A stretch of DNA of 46,780 nucleotides from contig JASLIL010000001.1 in assembly GCA_030152145.1 (NCBI GenBank), positions 1-46,780 on the forward strand. The letters are read 5' to 3'. The notes under the pieces are model-generated. The model did no database searches, was not told where the DNA came from, and was given only the letters and a program-made list of their open reading frames with translations. How positions within the stretch are numbered: the first letter of the stretch is position 1; every line of letters begins with the position of its first letter. Of the stretch, positions 7,278-15,975 are shown one piece after another. The translations under genes were made by a program, and so were the position numbers. This DNA comes from Tissierellales bacterium. GTDB taxonomy: Bacteria > Bacillota > Clostridia > Tissierellales > JASKZW01.

Positions 7278-8450
7278 CTATATATAGTCCCTATCAACAG
7301 TTATTATATAGTTGTAGTCAGGCCTAGTAAGCCTTATTTTGTCAATTAAGCTATTTTTAATTTCTTCTTCTTCATCTAAATCCAAGTCATTCCCATCTAT
7401 TACTATATCAAAAATTAGGTTTTTCTTATCTTTTTTTCCTACTATTCTAAAGTCATGTATGGACTTTATTTCAGCTATACTTTGGATTATTTTTTCCACT
7501 TCATCCCTGGCCTCTATAATCTCTTTTGTGTCCATGGAAATAGGGTCCATGTGGATAACCAGGTCTAGGTCTAGATCCTTACTAATCTCTCTTTCAGCTT
7601 GATCTATGACCTCATGTATATCCATAACATTTATATCTGAAGGAAACTCAGCATGGATTGAAGCCATGGTTCTACCTGGTCCATAGTTGTGGACTACCAG
7701 ATCATGTACTCCGCTTATATACTTATAGGATAGGACCTTGGTCTTTATAGCATCTATAAGCTCCTTATTTGGAGCCTCACCTATAAGAGGACTTATGGTC
7801 TCCTTTATCAAGCTTATCCCAGCATAGATTATGAGAACTGCAACTACCAGTCCAATATAGCCATCTATGGTTAGGCCTGTAAAGCGTGAAATAAGAAGAG
7901 ATAGTAAAACTACTGAACTGGTTAGGACATCGCCTAGGGCATCTGTAGCAGTTGCCTTTAGACTGTTTGAGTTAATTAGGTTTCCAAGTTTTCTACTAAA
8001 GAAACTTAGCCATAGCTTTAGGGCTATGGAAACTAAGAGTATATAGAAGGAAGGCTTGTTGAAAACCAAGGCCTTAGGATCAATTATACGACTTATGGAA
8101 GACTTTATAAATTGTACTCCTACTAGCATAACCATAAAGGCTACTATAAGAGCAGAAATATATTCAATTCTTCCATGTCCATAGGGATGTTCCTTGTCAG
8201 GCGGTCTATTGGCTAGTTTAAAGCCTACTATAGTTATAATAGATGAGGCCGCATCTGAAAGGTTGTTGAAAGCATCAGCCATAACAGCTATAGATGACAG
8301 GGTAAGTCCTATAATTAGCTTAAGTATAAAGAGGACTAGGTTGATTATAACCCCTACAATTCCTCCTAGATAACCAACTTTCTCCCTAACCTTGTTATTT
8401 TCAAAATCCCTTTCCTGCCCCAGGGTTTTATTTATCAGAAAATCTATCAT
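7278..8450 (-). CDS. Cation diffusion facilitator (CDF) family transporter
   Basis: A 390-residue CDF-type exporter of divalent metals (Zn, Mn, Fe or Co), working as a proton antiporter in the membrane. It has six membrane segments in the first 230 residues, metal-site residues in VMADAFNNLSDA and the second site in DALGDV, the HPYGHGRIE loop, and an extended C-terminal cytoplasmic region with a ZT-dimer domain (VHDLVVHNYGPG, HAEFP). I start at 8450, where GGAGG lies 7 bases upstream; the frame is open a further 22 codons without an RBS. The tail (residues about 310-390) is longer than in the shortest CDFs. Confidence 0.93.
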   Translation of the reverse strand: MIDFLINKTLGQERDFENNKVREKVGYLGGIVGVIINLVLFILKLIIGLTLSSIAVMADAFNNLSDAASSIITIVGFKLANRPPDKEHPYGHGRIEYISALIVAFMVMLVGVQFIKSSISRIIDPKALVFNKPSFYILLVSIALKLWLSFFSRKLGNLINSNSLKATATDALGDVLTSSVVLLSLLISRFTGLTIDGYIGLVVAVLIIYAGISLIKETISPLIGEAPNKELIDAIKTKVLSYKYISGVHDLVVHNYGPGRTMASIHAEFPSDINVMDIHEVIDQAEREISKDLDLDLVIHMDPISMDTKEIIEARDEVEKIIQSIAEIKSIHDFRIVGKKDKKNLIFDIVIDGNDLDLDEEEEIKNSLIDKIRLTRPDYNYIITVDRDYI

Positions 8451-8555
8451 TTTATAACCTCCAAAATAATAATAAGATTGATTATAGCACAGTTCAACTA
8501 GTAAACCTATACCCAAGTTAATCTTAAATCTCTATAAATAAAGCTTTCTATAGGA

Positions 8556-8594
8556 TAAAAAGAACCTCCTGGCCCTTAAGCTAGGCAGGAGGTT
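8556..8594 (-). terminator. Terminator of the 741-residue membrane protein gene
   Basis: Read on the minus strand, a 9-bp stem (AACCTCCTG / CAGGAGGTT) is followed by CTTTTT. It lies 10 bases after the stop at 8605. Confidence 0.85.
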
Positions 8595-8604
8595 GATTAT
8601 AGAC

Positions 8605-10830
8605 TTAATTTTGTTTTTTATTTAGCAGTAGACCTAGTGGGGCAGTTAAGAAAGATAGTATAAGGGCAGCAGCTATAGTTCCGGTATCATTAAAGAGGAA
8701 AATAAATATAGCAGCTACTAATATAATCTTAAAACCCTTAAAAATCATAGGATAGGACCTTTGGATTTCAGCTAGATCTTCTTTTTTAAACTTATGGTAT
8801 AGGCCTAGTATAATAATATTTAGGAAGAATACTATATTCCAGGAAGCATTAAATAGGTTCCAAAATACCTGCCTTAATTTTATCTCAATTATTTCAAAGA
8901 GTTTATTAAATCCTCCACCAGTAACCAAGGCCCCAATAGCTTTTCCAGCATGGGTTGGGTTAGGATTAAAGAGGAAATCTAAGCTTGCTACAGCTATTAT
9001 AAAAATAGATACTACTATAGCCAATATAATTAACTTTTTGAAGGACAGTTTCTTATCAAATATTACCAGTAAAGATACTAAGATTACTGCCATACTAGAA
9101 AGAGTTCCACCCATATTAGCACCAAATATAGGGCTTAGGGCTACTGTAGCTAGCCCTAGAAGAGCTGTTGTTACTAAGGCCATAGTAAGTTTCTTAGGCC
9201 TTCTATACTCATAGAAGCTAAATAAGCCAATTATTATAGATCCTAAAAGTATTCCCATATAGTCATTTCCTATGCCGTAGAATCTTCCACCAGCTATGGC
9301 ATCAGATCCTAGAGGTGAAATAATCATAAGGTTTTTAATTTTAAATACATCTAGAAGCAAGAGACCTGTATTTAAAAAAGCTATAAAACTTATGGTCTTA
9401 AATTCATTTTTAAAAAGTTTATCCAGCACAAAACCTAGAATAAAGGCTAGGATAAATACATAGGCCAGGTCCAGAACTATAAAGCTATAGCCAAATATGG
9501 ATACAGTCATCATAGTAAGTGGTAGGGCCAGTATAGTATAGACCAGGTATTTTACATGGTCTTTTTTCCTTCCAAGCTTCCTATTTACTATAGGCAGGTA
9601 GTAGGCCAGTAGGCAAACTAAAATTAAGCCTATAAAGGTCCAGTGAAAGAACTTCCTATAGCTTCTTAAATAGAGACTTTGATCCTGTAGATTTAGGATA
9701 TAGGATCTAGCATCATCTGTTTTCACAGACTGAATACTAGTGCCTATAAAGTCATTAGTCTTTTCAAGGCCTAGAAAATGTAGTAGGCTGGGTCCAAAGT
9801 CAAAGTTTGTAACCAGGCCCTTCCTATTGGTAGTAGTAGAGCTTAAAAGACCTTTGTCTAGGTCTGGACTCTTGAGAATTATTGGAGTCAATCCAAAGTT
9901 ACCCTGGTCCACCATGTTTTTTGACGGATTAGGGGATATGACCATAAGCATAGTCTTATCAAGGTCGACACTATCTATTACTTGTCCTAGAAACTTATCA
10001 GCCTCTTTTATGGTTTTTATCTTTTGTATTTCCCTTATAGAATCAGTGGCCAACCTGGTATATTGCTGGGCCCTAACTGTATCACCATAGTCTATAAATA
10101 TTAGGTCAGCCTTATTTTTCAAGCTATTAAATTTATCCAGCATAATTTCATGATCAAGACTTAGGCCACTAAGGGAATTAGGGTCAGCCTTAAGAAGTTC
10201 TTCTGACACATAACCATAGGGTATAATACCATTTTCATCTATGGCCATCATGGTAAACTCTCTTTTAGGACTACTTGAATCTCTATTTCCTAAAACTCCT
10301 ATGGATATATTGTTATCCCTAGCTAGTTGACCTAGTAGGCCTAACTTATTGTTGGGAGTAACCTTTGATGTAGTCCTTCTAATATCTTCAATAGCAATAT
10401 TTAGGATATCTCCTTTAGCTGGACTAACTCCAGTATAAAGCCTGTAAAGGTCCTGGGCCTTAAAGCCTCTATCTAGACTTGGATTTTCTGTTGGAGAGTA
10501 AAGCTCCTGCCTCTCAAAGGCCAGGTCCCCCTTGGTAGATGCCAGGGTCCTAACTCCCATACCCAAACTTAAATAGGCACTGCCCTTATTGTTAACACTT
10601 GATTTTCCACGGGTGTTCATCATACCTATAGCACCCTCATCAATTAATCTATCAAAATTAGGTGTGTCTGTATTAAGTATTTCATCTAAACTAACTTCAT
10701 CTATAACAAATACTATTGCCTTTCTATTTTCCTGGGCTAGGACTTTATTAGTCATAGGGAAGTTTAGAAGAAAGGACACTAGCAAAATAAAAGTCAAAAT
10801 AGATCTGCTGTTTTTAAAAGTTTTTTTCAA
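8605..10830 (-). CDS. Membrane protein with alkaline-phosphatase-fold-like outer domain
   Basis: A 741-residue protein with two halves. Residues 1-32 are a signal peptide or anchor. Residues about 38-375 resemble the alkaline phosphatase/sulfatase fold: VFVIDEVSLDEI, then TPNFDRLIDEGAIGMM, a middle stretch ADLIFIDYGDTVR and MLMVISPNPSK near the end. The usual metal-ligand set is not obvious, and the DEV Asp plus NTRGK threonine are only candidate active-site residues. Residues about 395-740 hold roughly ten membrane segments, including a glycine-rich DAIAGGRFYGIGNDYMG loop that looks functional. The start is TTG at 10830 with AAGGAGG upstream. I know similar clostridial proteins only as uncharacterised; a role in envelope polymer handling is inference. 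Confidence 0.75.
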   Translation of the reverse strand: MKKTFKNSRSILTFILLVSFLLNFPMTNKVLAQENRKAIVFVIDEVSLDEILNTDTPNFDRLIDEGAIGMMNTRGKSSVNNKGSAYLSLGMGVRTLASTKGDLAFERQELYSPTENPSLDRGFKAQDLYRLYTGVSPAKGDILNIAIEDIRRTTSKVTPNNKLGLLGQLARDNNISIGVLGNRDSSSPKREFTMMAIDENGIIPYGYVSEELLKADPNSLSGLSLDHEIMLDKFNSLKNKADLIFIDYGDTVRAQQYTRLATDSIREIQKIKTIKEADKFLGQVIDSVDLDKTMLMVISPNPSKNMVDQGNFGLTPIILKSPDLDKGLLSSTTTNRKGLVTNFDFGPSLLHFLGLEKTNDFIGTSIQSVKTDDARSYILNLQDQSLYLRSYRKFFHWTFIGLILVCLLAYYLPIVNRKLGRKKDHVKYLVYTILALPLTMMTVSIFGYSFIVLDLAYVFILAFILGFVLDKLFKNEFKTISFIAFLNTGLLLLDVFKIKNLMIISPLGSDAIAGGRFYGIGNDYMGILLGSIIIGLFSFYEYRRPKKLTMALVTTALLGLATVALSPIFGANMGGTLSSMAVILVSLLVIFDKKLSFKKLIILAIVVSIFIIAVASLDFLFNPNPTHAGKAIGALVTGGGFNKLFEIIEIKLRQVFWNLFNASWNIVFFLNIIILGLYHKFKKEDLAEIQRSYPMIFKGFKIILVAAIFIFLFNDTGTIAAALILSFLTAPLGLLLNKKQN

Positions 10831-11157
10831 GAAATCATCCTCCTTAGTTTTAATTTTATCATAAGCTAGCCTAATTATTTAGAACTAGACTTTAATAAAT
10901 AAAAAATATCTTGAATAGTCAAGATATTTAAGGTTTTTCCAATTAGACAATACTAAATATTTTAGCATAAATAAGCTAATTATTCAATTTTATAGGGGCC
11001 AGCAAAGTTTAAGCTTTGACTGGAGTATTAGAAGCCTTTTATATAATTTAGACTTATATCTTAAATTTACTTATTAAATAATCTAATTATTATAGAAATA
11101 AATCCTCCTATTACATACAATTAGCTTAGATTGTAAATTTATTATAGGAGAGATAGG
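10831..11157. promoter_or_regulatory. Divergent intergenic region, 327 bases
   Basis: AT-rich sequence between two divergent genes, with no convincing ORF. It holds two hairpins. One at 10904-10929 has a perfect 11-bp stem (AAATATCTTGA / TCAAGATATTT) and, read on the minus strand, is followed by TTTTTT. The other, at 10999-11024 (CCAG-AAAG / CTTT-CTGG with small bulges), is weaker. RBS GGAGAG for the + gene is at the right edge. Confidence 0.5.
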
Positions 11158-11721
11158 ATGGAAAACATAGTATTTGTATCTCATTGTATATTAAATAGCC
11201 TTTCAAAGGTAAAGAAGAATAGGAAGAATGTAGAGGAAAGCAAGAAGACCTTGCTTAGTTTTTTAATAGATGAAAATATAAGAATTGTTCAGCTGCCTTG
11301 TCCAGAGGCCTATTGCTATGGCTTAAAAAGATGGGGACATACTAGAGAACAGTTTGATAATTTCCACTACAGAGATCAGTGCAGGCAGTTGTTTATGCCT
11401 TATGTCCATCAGATGATAGAGTATGAGAAGAATGACTATAATGTTTTAGCTATTATAGGTGTATATGGCAGTCCTACCTGTGGTGTAAATGTAACCTGTT
11501 CAGGAGAATGGGGAGGGGAGTTAAAAAGAAATACCAGGCTTAATGACCTTATAAATGAAGTAAAGTCAGTGGAGGGAAGGGGTATATTTGTAGAGGAGAT
11601 GGAGGGCCTACTGGAAGAACATGGCCTTAAAATACCCTTTATAGAATATAATGGAAAATTTATAAATCACACCATAGAAGAATTAAAGGATGAGATGGCT
11701 ATTCTAAAGGAAGTCATATAA
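11158..11721 (+). CDS. TudS-related putative desulfidase
   Basis: A 187-residue cytoplasmic protein related to TudS, which removes sulfur from thiolated bases such as thiouracil using a [4Fe-4S] cluster. The three expected cluster cysteines are present: C10 in VSHCILNS, C48 in LPCPEAYCYG and C108 in GSPTCGV. The spacing matches remembered TudS/DUF523-like proteins, and the protein resembles the clostridial CD3072-type branch. The substrate is unknown. The ATG is preceded by TAGGAGAG. It appears to be monocistronic. Confidence 0.82.
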   Translation: MENIVFVSHCILNSLSKVKKNRKNVEESKKTLLSFLIDENIRIVQLPCPEAYCYGLKRWGHTREQFDNFHYRDQCRQLFMPYVHQMIEYEKNDYNVLAIIGVYGSPTCGVNVTCSGEWGGELKRNTRLNDLINEVKSVEGRGIFVEEMEGLLEEHGLKIPFIEYNGKFINHTIEELKDEMAILKEVI

Positions 11722-11840
11722 AAATGTATTTTATAAATATACTTTAAAGATACTTATAATAAGACTCTTTCAAATATTCTAAAAATATAGAAAATATGTT
11801 AAGATATAACTATATTAAAAATATGGGGGGAGTTAAGGCT

Positions 11841-11984
11841 ATGGAGGACAATAAAATTTTAGAGAAAGACTGCCAACTAGAGGTTTGTAAGGATGGCAAG
11901 TGCAGGAGCTTAAATGACATTATAGAAGACAAGGACTATTGTGACTCTTTAATAGAAGACCTATGTAAAATTTTAGAAGATTAA
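11841..11984 (+). CDS. Small acidic cysteine-containing protein, 47 residues
   Basis: A 47-residue acidic peptide with four cysteines (KDCQLEVCKDGKC near residues 10-22, then YC, LC). The pattern suggests metal binding, but no family is recognised. I take the ATG at 11841, with GGGGGAG 10 bases upstream; the frame is open 15 codons further without an RBS. It is followed by a strong terminator, which supports a real transcript. Confidence 0.6.
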   Translation: MEDNKILEKDCQLEVCKDGKCRSLNDIIEDKDYCDSLIEDLCKILED

Positions 11985-12022
11985 ACTACTTATGAAGCTA
12001 GATAAAAAATAGATAAACCTTT

Positions 12023-12050
12023 GGGGGCTGGATTTTCCAGCCCCTTTTCC
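12023..12050 (+). terminator. Terminator of the small cysteine protein gene
   Basis: An 8-bp GC-rich stem (GGGGCTGG / CCAGCCCC, loop ATTTT) is followed by TTTTCCTTTT. Confidence 0.92.
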
Positions 12051-12109
12051 TTTTATATTTTTGTTAAAAGTTCTTCTTGCTATGGTATATTATAGTTAGG
12101 AGGTGTAGT

Positions 12110-12781
12110 ATGGACAAGTTTAAACTAGCTTTAGTAGGACCTACAAACCCAGATAAGCTTAAAATTATAGAGCGTTTATCTGATCTTGACATAAGTGAAG
12201 CTATAGGTGTTTTTGAGGATAATTCTATCTATACTACGGAATTTTCCCTTAGCTTTATTTTCAGCCCTAACTTTAGAAAAATTAGGGTTAGGGACTACCA
12301 ATCAAAGAAAAATCACCAGGAGAAGACCCTGGTTTATTTACAGAAGGTATTAGAGGACAAGGGCTTGAAAAGCTTCTTTAAGCTTATAAATTCCATGGAT
12401 TTTATAAATACTTCCACCAGGGTTACAGTAGAACTACCCTTGGTAGAGGGGATCTTGCCCCATAATAATGTATTTAATGAGCTGGAGATCATAGAAAATA
12501 GAGGTTTTTTAGATGGGGAGTTAAATAGAAGTCAGAAGCTAAGAAGGGAAGAAGTTCATGCCATACTTTTTTATGTGCTGGACTATATAAAAAGTCCAAG
12601 AAGTTTCACACTTCCCAGTGCTAATTATGGAGTTATAATGAGGGACACAGGTTTTGTGACTAAAAATTATTTAGCCCATAGTAAATCCCAGCAATTAGAA
12701 AAAAATTCGGAAAAGTACATGGCTAAGATCATTCTTAGGAATATATTGACAAAGTCCAAGGGCTATATGCAGGTTTATTAG
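12110..12781 (+). CDS. Hypothetical cytoplasmic protein, 223 residues
   Basis: I do not recognise this 223-residue soluble protein. It begins KFKLALVGPTNPDKLKIIERL, which resembles the first strand and turn of a P-loop or SIS-like domain but lacks GxxxxGK(S/T), so no nucleotide binding is claimed. The remainder is mixed alpha/beta with a conserved-looking PLVEGILPHNNVF and LPSANYGVIMRDTGF. I chose the ATG at 12110 because TTAGGAGG lies 6 bases upstream; the frame extends 11 codons further without an RBS. It is monocistronic. Confidence 0.65.
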   Translation: MDKFKLALVGPTNPDKLKIIERLSDLDISEAIGVFEDNSIYTTEFSLSFIFSPNFRKIRVRDYQSKKNHQEKTLVYLQKVLEDKGLKSFFKLINSMDFINTSTRVTVELPLVEGILPHNNVFNELEIIENRGFLDGELNRSQKLRREEVHAILFYVLDYIKSPRSFTLPSANYGVIMRDTGFVTKNYLAHSKSQQLEKNSEKYMAKIILRNILTKSKGYMQVY

Positions 12782-12892
12782 ACTATAGCCTAGTTTAATA
12801 GTAAGCTCAAGGATTATAGAAAATATCTCATTCCCTTTAAGTTTAAAAGAGCTAGTGCTAGAATGAAGTTGGGTTAAGGGAAGGGGATAGAG

Positions 12893-13669
12893 ATGAAGAA
12901 GGAAAGAAAGATAAGAGTAGTAGCCAAGGCTAGCTATGGTTTAAGCTTACTAGCCTTTGTGATTTTTAATCTTATACCTTTAAATAATAGGACCAGTCTT
13001 GAAATTTACAAGAAGTTTGATAATCTATTTTTGCCAACAGTCTATAGCTTTTTAATTCTTATACCTAGTTATTGGTTGATTGGAAGATACTTTTTATATG
13101 CCCTAAGGGATAGGGATTTTCTTAAGTCTATAAGGAAGGAACAGCTCCTATATTTTATTCTAGAGAGCTTGGGAACTTTTATATGGCTTTTTGCCTGGCA
13201 CTATGAGAATTTTAACCTTACTATCTTGGCCATAGGCCTTGTGTTTATAGGTCTATATAGGATGAGTCTAAATTTTAAGAAGCAGGCCTTAAGGTCTAAG
13301 GAGGAAGAGCTGGCTAAGGCAGTTTTTGACTTTTACTTGGGCTGGATCAGCATAAGATTTATATCCAACGCCTTTATATTTTTGGAAAGTCAGGGTCTTT
13401 TGGCCTTTGGTGTATCCAATGAAACCTGGACACTTACCTTTTTAATCTTAGGTCTTTTATTTTCCATATCCATACTAGATAGCCTAAGATCTGAATACTA
13501 TGGTTTTGGAGTCCTTTGGGCCTATGGGGGAGTAGTCTTAAGACATATTTTAAGCCTTAAACTAGCCTTTCGGTATAGGAGCATAATAGGTGTAAGCCTT
13601 ATGGTTATAGGTTTTATAGGTCTGGGAATATATGATATAAGAAAAAGATCAAGAAATTACTTAATATAG
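12893..13669 (+). CDS. Seven-helix membrane protein, unknown function
   Basis: A 258-residue protein with about seven hydrophobic segments, a basic N terminus (MKKERKIRVVAK) and a basic C terminus (IRKRSRNYLI). Length and layout resemble 7TM sensor or transport modules, but no motif identifies a family. AAGGGGAT precedes the ATG. It is the last gene before a terminator and stands apart from the downstream rhodanese gene. Confidence 0.68.
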   Translation: MKKERKIRVVAKASYGLSLLAFVIFNLIPLNNRTSLEIYKKFDNLFLPTVYSFLILIPSYWLIGRYFLYALRDRDFLKSIRKEQLLYFILESLGTFIWLFAWHYENFNLTILAIGLVFIGLYRMSLNFKKQALRSKEEELAKAVFDFYLGWISIRFISNAFIFLESQGLLAFGVSNETWTLTFLILGLLFSISILDSLRSEYYGFGVLWAYGGVVLRHILSLKLAFRYRSIIGVSLMVIGFIGLGIYDIRKRSRNYLI

Positions 13670-13673
13670 GAAG

Positions 13674-13713
13674 AGCCTCATAAGTCTATCTAAGAGATTT
13701 ATGGGGCTTTTTA
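13674..13713 (+). terminator. Intrinsic terminator
   Basis: A 10-bp stem (AGCCTCATAA / TTATGGGGCT, one G-U pair) with a 15-base loop is followed by TTTTTAT. It lies 4 bases after the membrane protein stop. Confidence 0.8.
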
Positions 13714-13858
13714 TGGATCTTAGATAAGTATTAGAAAATAAAATAGTAGGAGAAATATCATAGAAAAAAACTATTAGACAAGAAAATCTTAAGATGATAT
13801 TCTCAAATAGGCATATTAGCCATAGCTAGAAATTATATTACTATTAGGAGGATCTAAG

Positions 13859-14941
13859 ATGAAAAAAAGATTACTTGCATTAGTCATGATAAGTGTACTG
13901 ATGCTTACAGTTTTAACAGCTTGCAAGGATCAAGCTAAGGAGACAGAAAAACCAAAGGAAGACTCAGGTCAAGTAGTTGAGGAGTCAAAGGAAATTGAGG
14001 CCTTGGATAAAACTAAGGTTTATGTAGAAGCAGACTGGCTTAAGTCTGTTATAGATGGCAATCAGCCAGAGTCAGAAGACTATGTTGTTTTGGAAGCATC
14101 TTGGGGAACAGAAAGTGATAGTCCAGACTATAAGGATGGTCATGTGCCAGGAGCAATCCATGTGGATACAAGTAGTGTAGAAGATGAACCACTGTGGAAT
14201 TTAAGACCAGCAGAGGAAATAGAAAACTCATTACTGGAGATGGGTGTTACAAAGGACACAACAGCCATACTTTATAGTGTAGATCCATCAGCTGTAGCTA
14301 GGGTAGCCTATGCCTACCTATGGCTAGGTGTTGAAAATGTAAAAATTTTAAATGGTGGTATGGAGGCTTGGAAGGCAGCAGGCTATGAGGTTGACAAGGA
14401 GTCTAATCTTGGAGAGAAAGTAGAGGATTTTGGTATAGAAGTTCCAGCTCACCCAGAGTATTGGACAAGTTTAGAAGAAGCCAAGGAAAAACTTGAAAAT
14501 AATTCTAACTTTAAGCTTGTTAGTATTCGTTCCTATGAGGAGTTTATAGGCAATACCAGTGGATATTCCTATATTCCTAAGGGTGGAGAGCCTAAGGGAG
14601 CAGTTTGGGGCAAGGGTGGTAGCTCAGCCTTCACTATGGAAGACTATACTCATGAAGATGGCAGGGTTATAAATATGGAGGAAATGAAGGAACTTTGGAA
14701 GGACTTGGATTTTGATGATTCAAATGAACTTGCCTTCTATTGTGGTACTGGCTGGAGAGCAGCTATTCCTTTTCTTATAATGTATGAAAATGGCTATACC
14801 AATATGAGTATGTATGATGGTGGATGGTTTGAGTGGCAGATGCATGATGATCTTCCAGTGCAGGTTGGAGATCCTAAGAAAGACGGAGTAGAGTATAAAA
14901 ATGTAGGTGACCTATCTGATGACAAGGCAGCAATCTACTAG
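13859..14941 (+). CDS. Two-domain rhodanese lipoprotein (sulfurtransferase)
   Basis: A 360-residue lipoprotein with a tandem rhodanese. The signal peptide ends in a lipobox (LTAC, C22), so it is anchored outside the membrane. The first domain (about 50-180) has HVPGAIHVDT and ILNGGMEAW, but at the active-site loop it reads YSVDPSAVAR, with serine (S140) in place of the cysteine. The second domain (about 200-340) carries the catalytic loop CGTGWR with C295 and a MYDGGWFEW end. This fits the usual pattern of an inactive N-domain and an active C-domain, moving sulfane sulfur from thiosulfate or similar donors. RBS AGGAGG precedes the ATG. It is probably co-transcribed with the next gene. Confidence 0.9.
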   Translation: MKKRLLALVMISVLMLTVLTACKDQAKETEKPKEDSGQVVEESKEIEALDKTKVYVEADWLKSVIDGNQPESEDYVVLEASWGTESDSPDYKDGHVPGAIHVDTSSVEDEPLWNLRPAEEIENSLLEMGVTKDTTAILYSVDPSAVARVAYAYLWLGVENVKILNGGMEAWKAAGYEVDKESNLGEKVEDFGIEVPAHPEYWTSLEEAKEKLENNSNFKLVSIRSYEEFIGNTSGYSYIPKGGEPKGAVWGKGGSSAFTMEDYTHEDGRVINMEEMKELWKDLDFDDSNELAFYCGTGWRAAIPFLIMYENGYTNMSMYDGGWFEWQMHDDLPVQVGDPKKDGVEYKNVGDLSDDKAAIY

Positions 14942-14951
14942 AAGAAGAGGC

Positions 14952-15332
14952 TTGAAAATATTATTAATGGGCCTGGAGCTTTTAATATTTTTAGCCAATG
15001 CTATCCTAGCCTATACAAGCAAGCACAAGATGGGTATGCAAAGACATATGGTCTATCTAAATTCCAAGCTTGAGGCTAAGCTTCCTCTTGGTCTAATAAA
15101 GATTGCTTTAATTGGAATTTTACTGATTTTTAGCCTACTTGTCCTTAGGAATATTTTAAGGGGAGAGAGGAGTTTTGGGGCTATATGGACAGAGGTCCTA
15201 CTAGTTGGAAGTTTGGTCTATATAGTTTTTTATAGCAAGGATTTAAATAGATCCTACTACTATATATCCCTACTTTTATTCCTATCTACTTTAGTTCAGC
15301 TTATAATTTACAGGCTAGAAAGAAGGGTTTAA
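14952..15332 (+). CDS. Small four-helix membrane protein, paralogue 1
   Basis: A 127-residue membrane protein of unknown function that begins 11 bases after the rhodanese stop, so it belongs to that operon. The preferred start is TTG at 14952: AAGAGG lies just upstream, and the alignment with the paralogue at 15528 begins there (LKILLMGLELL against VKKKLILALESLL). The spacing is tight and an ATG at 14967 remains possible. Shared positions with the paralogue include YxNSxLEAxLxxGLxKxxLI near residues 35-55. A partnership with sulfur metabolism is only suggested by position. Confidence 0.65.
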   Translation: MKILLMGLELLIFLANAILAYTSKHKMGMQRHMVYLNSKLEAKLPLGLIKIALIGILLIFSLLVLRNILRGERSFGAIWTEVLLVGSLVYIVFYSKDLNRSYYYISLLLFLSTLVQLIIYRLERRV

Positions 15333-15347
15333 ACCCTTCTTTTTTTA
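15319..15347 (+). terminator. Terminator overlapping the stop codon
   Basis: AGAAGGGTTT / AAACCCTTCT, a 10-bp perfect stem with almost no loop in the DNA, is followed by seven T residues. The stop codon (15330-15332) sits at its centre. Confidence 0.85.
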
Positions 15348-15527
15348 TATTTATAAAGTTTTGTAAATAGCAGCTGGGTGAAAAACATAGAGTATATCAA
15401 GAGTATGTCAATTTATAGAGGGAGGATATAGTCTCTATATATGTATAAATAAAAGTAATTAGACAGGCCTTTAAAAGAATGTTATCTTCTAATAGGAATG
15501 AATTATAGACCTAAAGGAGTGATAAAA

Positions 15528-15911
15528 GTGAAAAAGAAGTTAATATTAGCTCTGGAATCATTGCTACTAGTAATGGCCTTTCTAATAGATTACATAAGTC
15601 GAAACAAGCTGGCTCTTACAGGGAAAATATCATATATTAATAGCCTACTAGAAGCCAGCCTATCTCAGGGACTTTTTAAACTTGGCCTTATACTAGTATT
15701 TTCTCTTATTTTAGTAGTGGCAGCCAGATCCTATAGGGAGAGGGAGGCTCAGCCTATGTTTTTTTGGTCACTTGTAATTTTAGTCATGGTTTCAATCCTA
15801 TCCCTAACCATGTTAGATAAGGGAAGCCATATGGCCTACTATTTCTTAAATGTAGTCCTGGCTGGTAGTACAGTACTCCAGGCTATGGCCTATAAAATTT
15901 CTTTAGATTAG
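15528..15911 (+). CDS. Small four-helix membrane protein, paralogue 2
   Basis: A 127-residue membrane protein clearly related to the one ending at 15332: SYINSLLEASLSQGLFKLGLIL against VYLNSKLEAKLPLGLIKIALI at the same position, with the same helix layout. I choose GTG at 15528 because AAAGGAG lies 8 bases upstream; an ATG ten codons earlier has no good RBS. The pair looks like a tandem duplication followed by divergence, each copy with its own terminator. Function unknown. Confidence 0.68.
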   Translation: MKKKLILALESLLLVMAFLIDYISRNKLALTGKISYINSLLEASLSQGLFKLGLILVFSLILVVAARSYREREAQPMFFWSLVILVMVSILSLTMLDKGSHMAYYFLNVVLAGSTVLQAMAYKISLD

Positions 15912-15937
15912 ATATAAAATTCATAGAATCTATAATA

Positions 15938-15975
15938 TAAAATCACCTTAAACTTTTAGATTTAAGGTGATTTTA
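15938..15975. terminator. Bidirectional terminator
   Basis: A 15-bp stem (TAAAATCACCTTAAA / TTTAAGGTGATTTTA) with an 8-base loop ends the paralogue-2 gene on + and overlaps the end of the MATE gene on -. Confidence 0.88.

Noticed and set aside
11158..11721. Thiouracil desulfidase with a proven substrate
   Set aside because: The three cluster cysteines are present, but nothing in the sequence shows the substrate, so only a TudS-related name is given.
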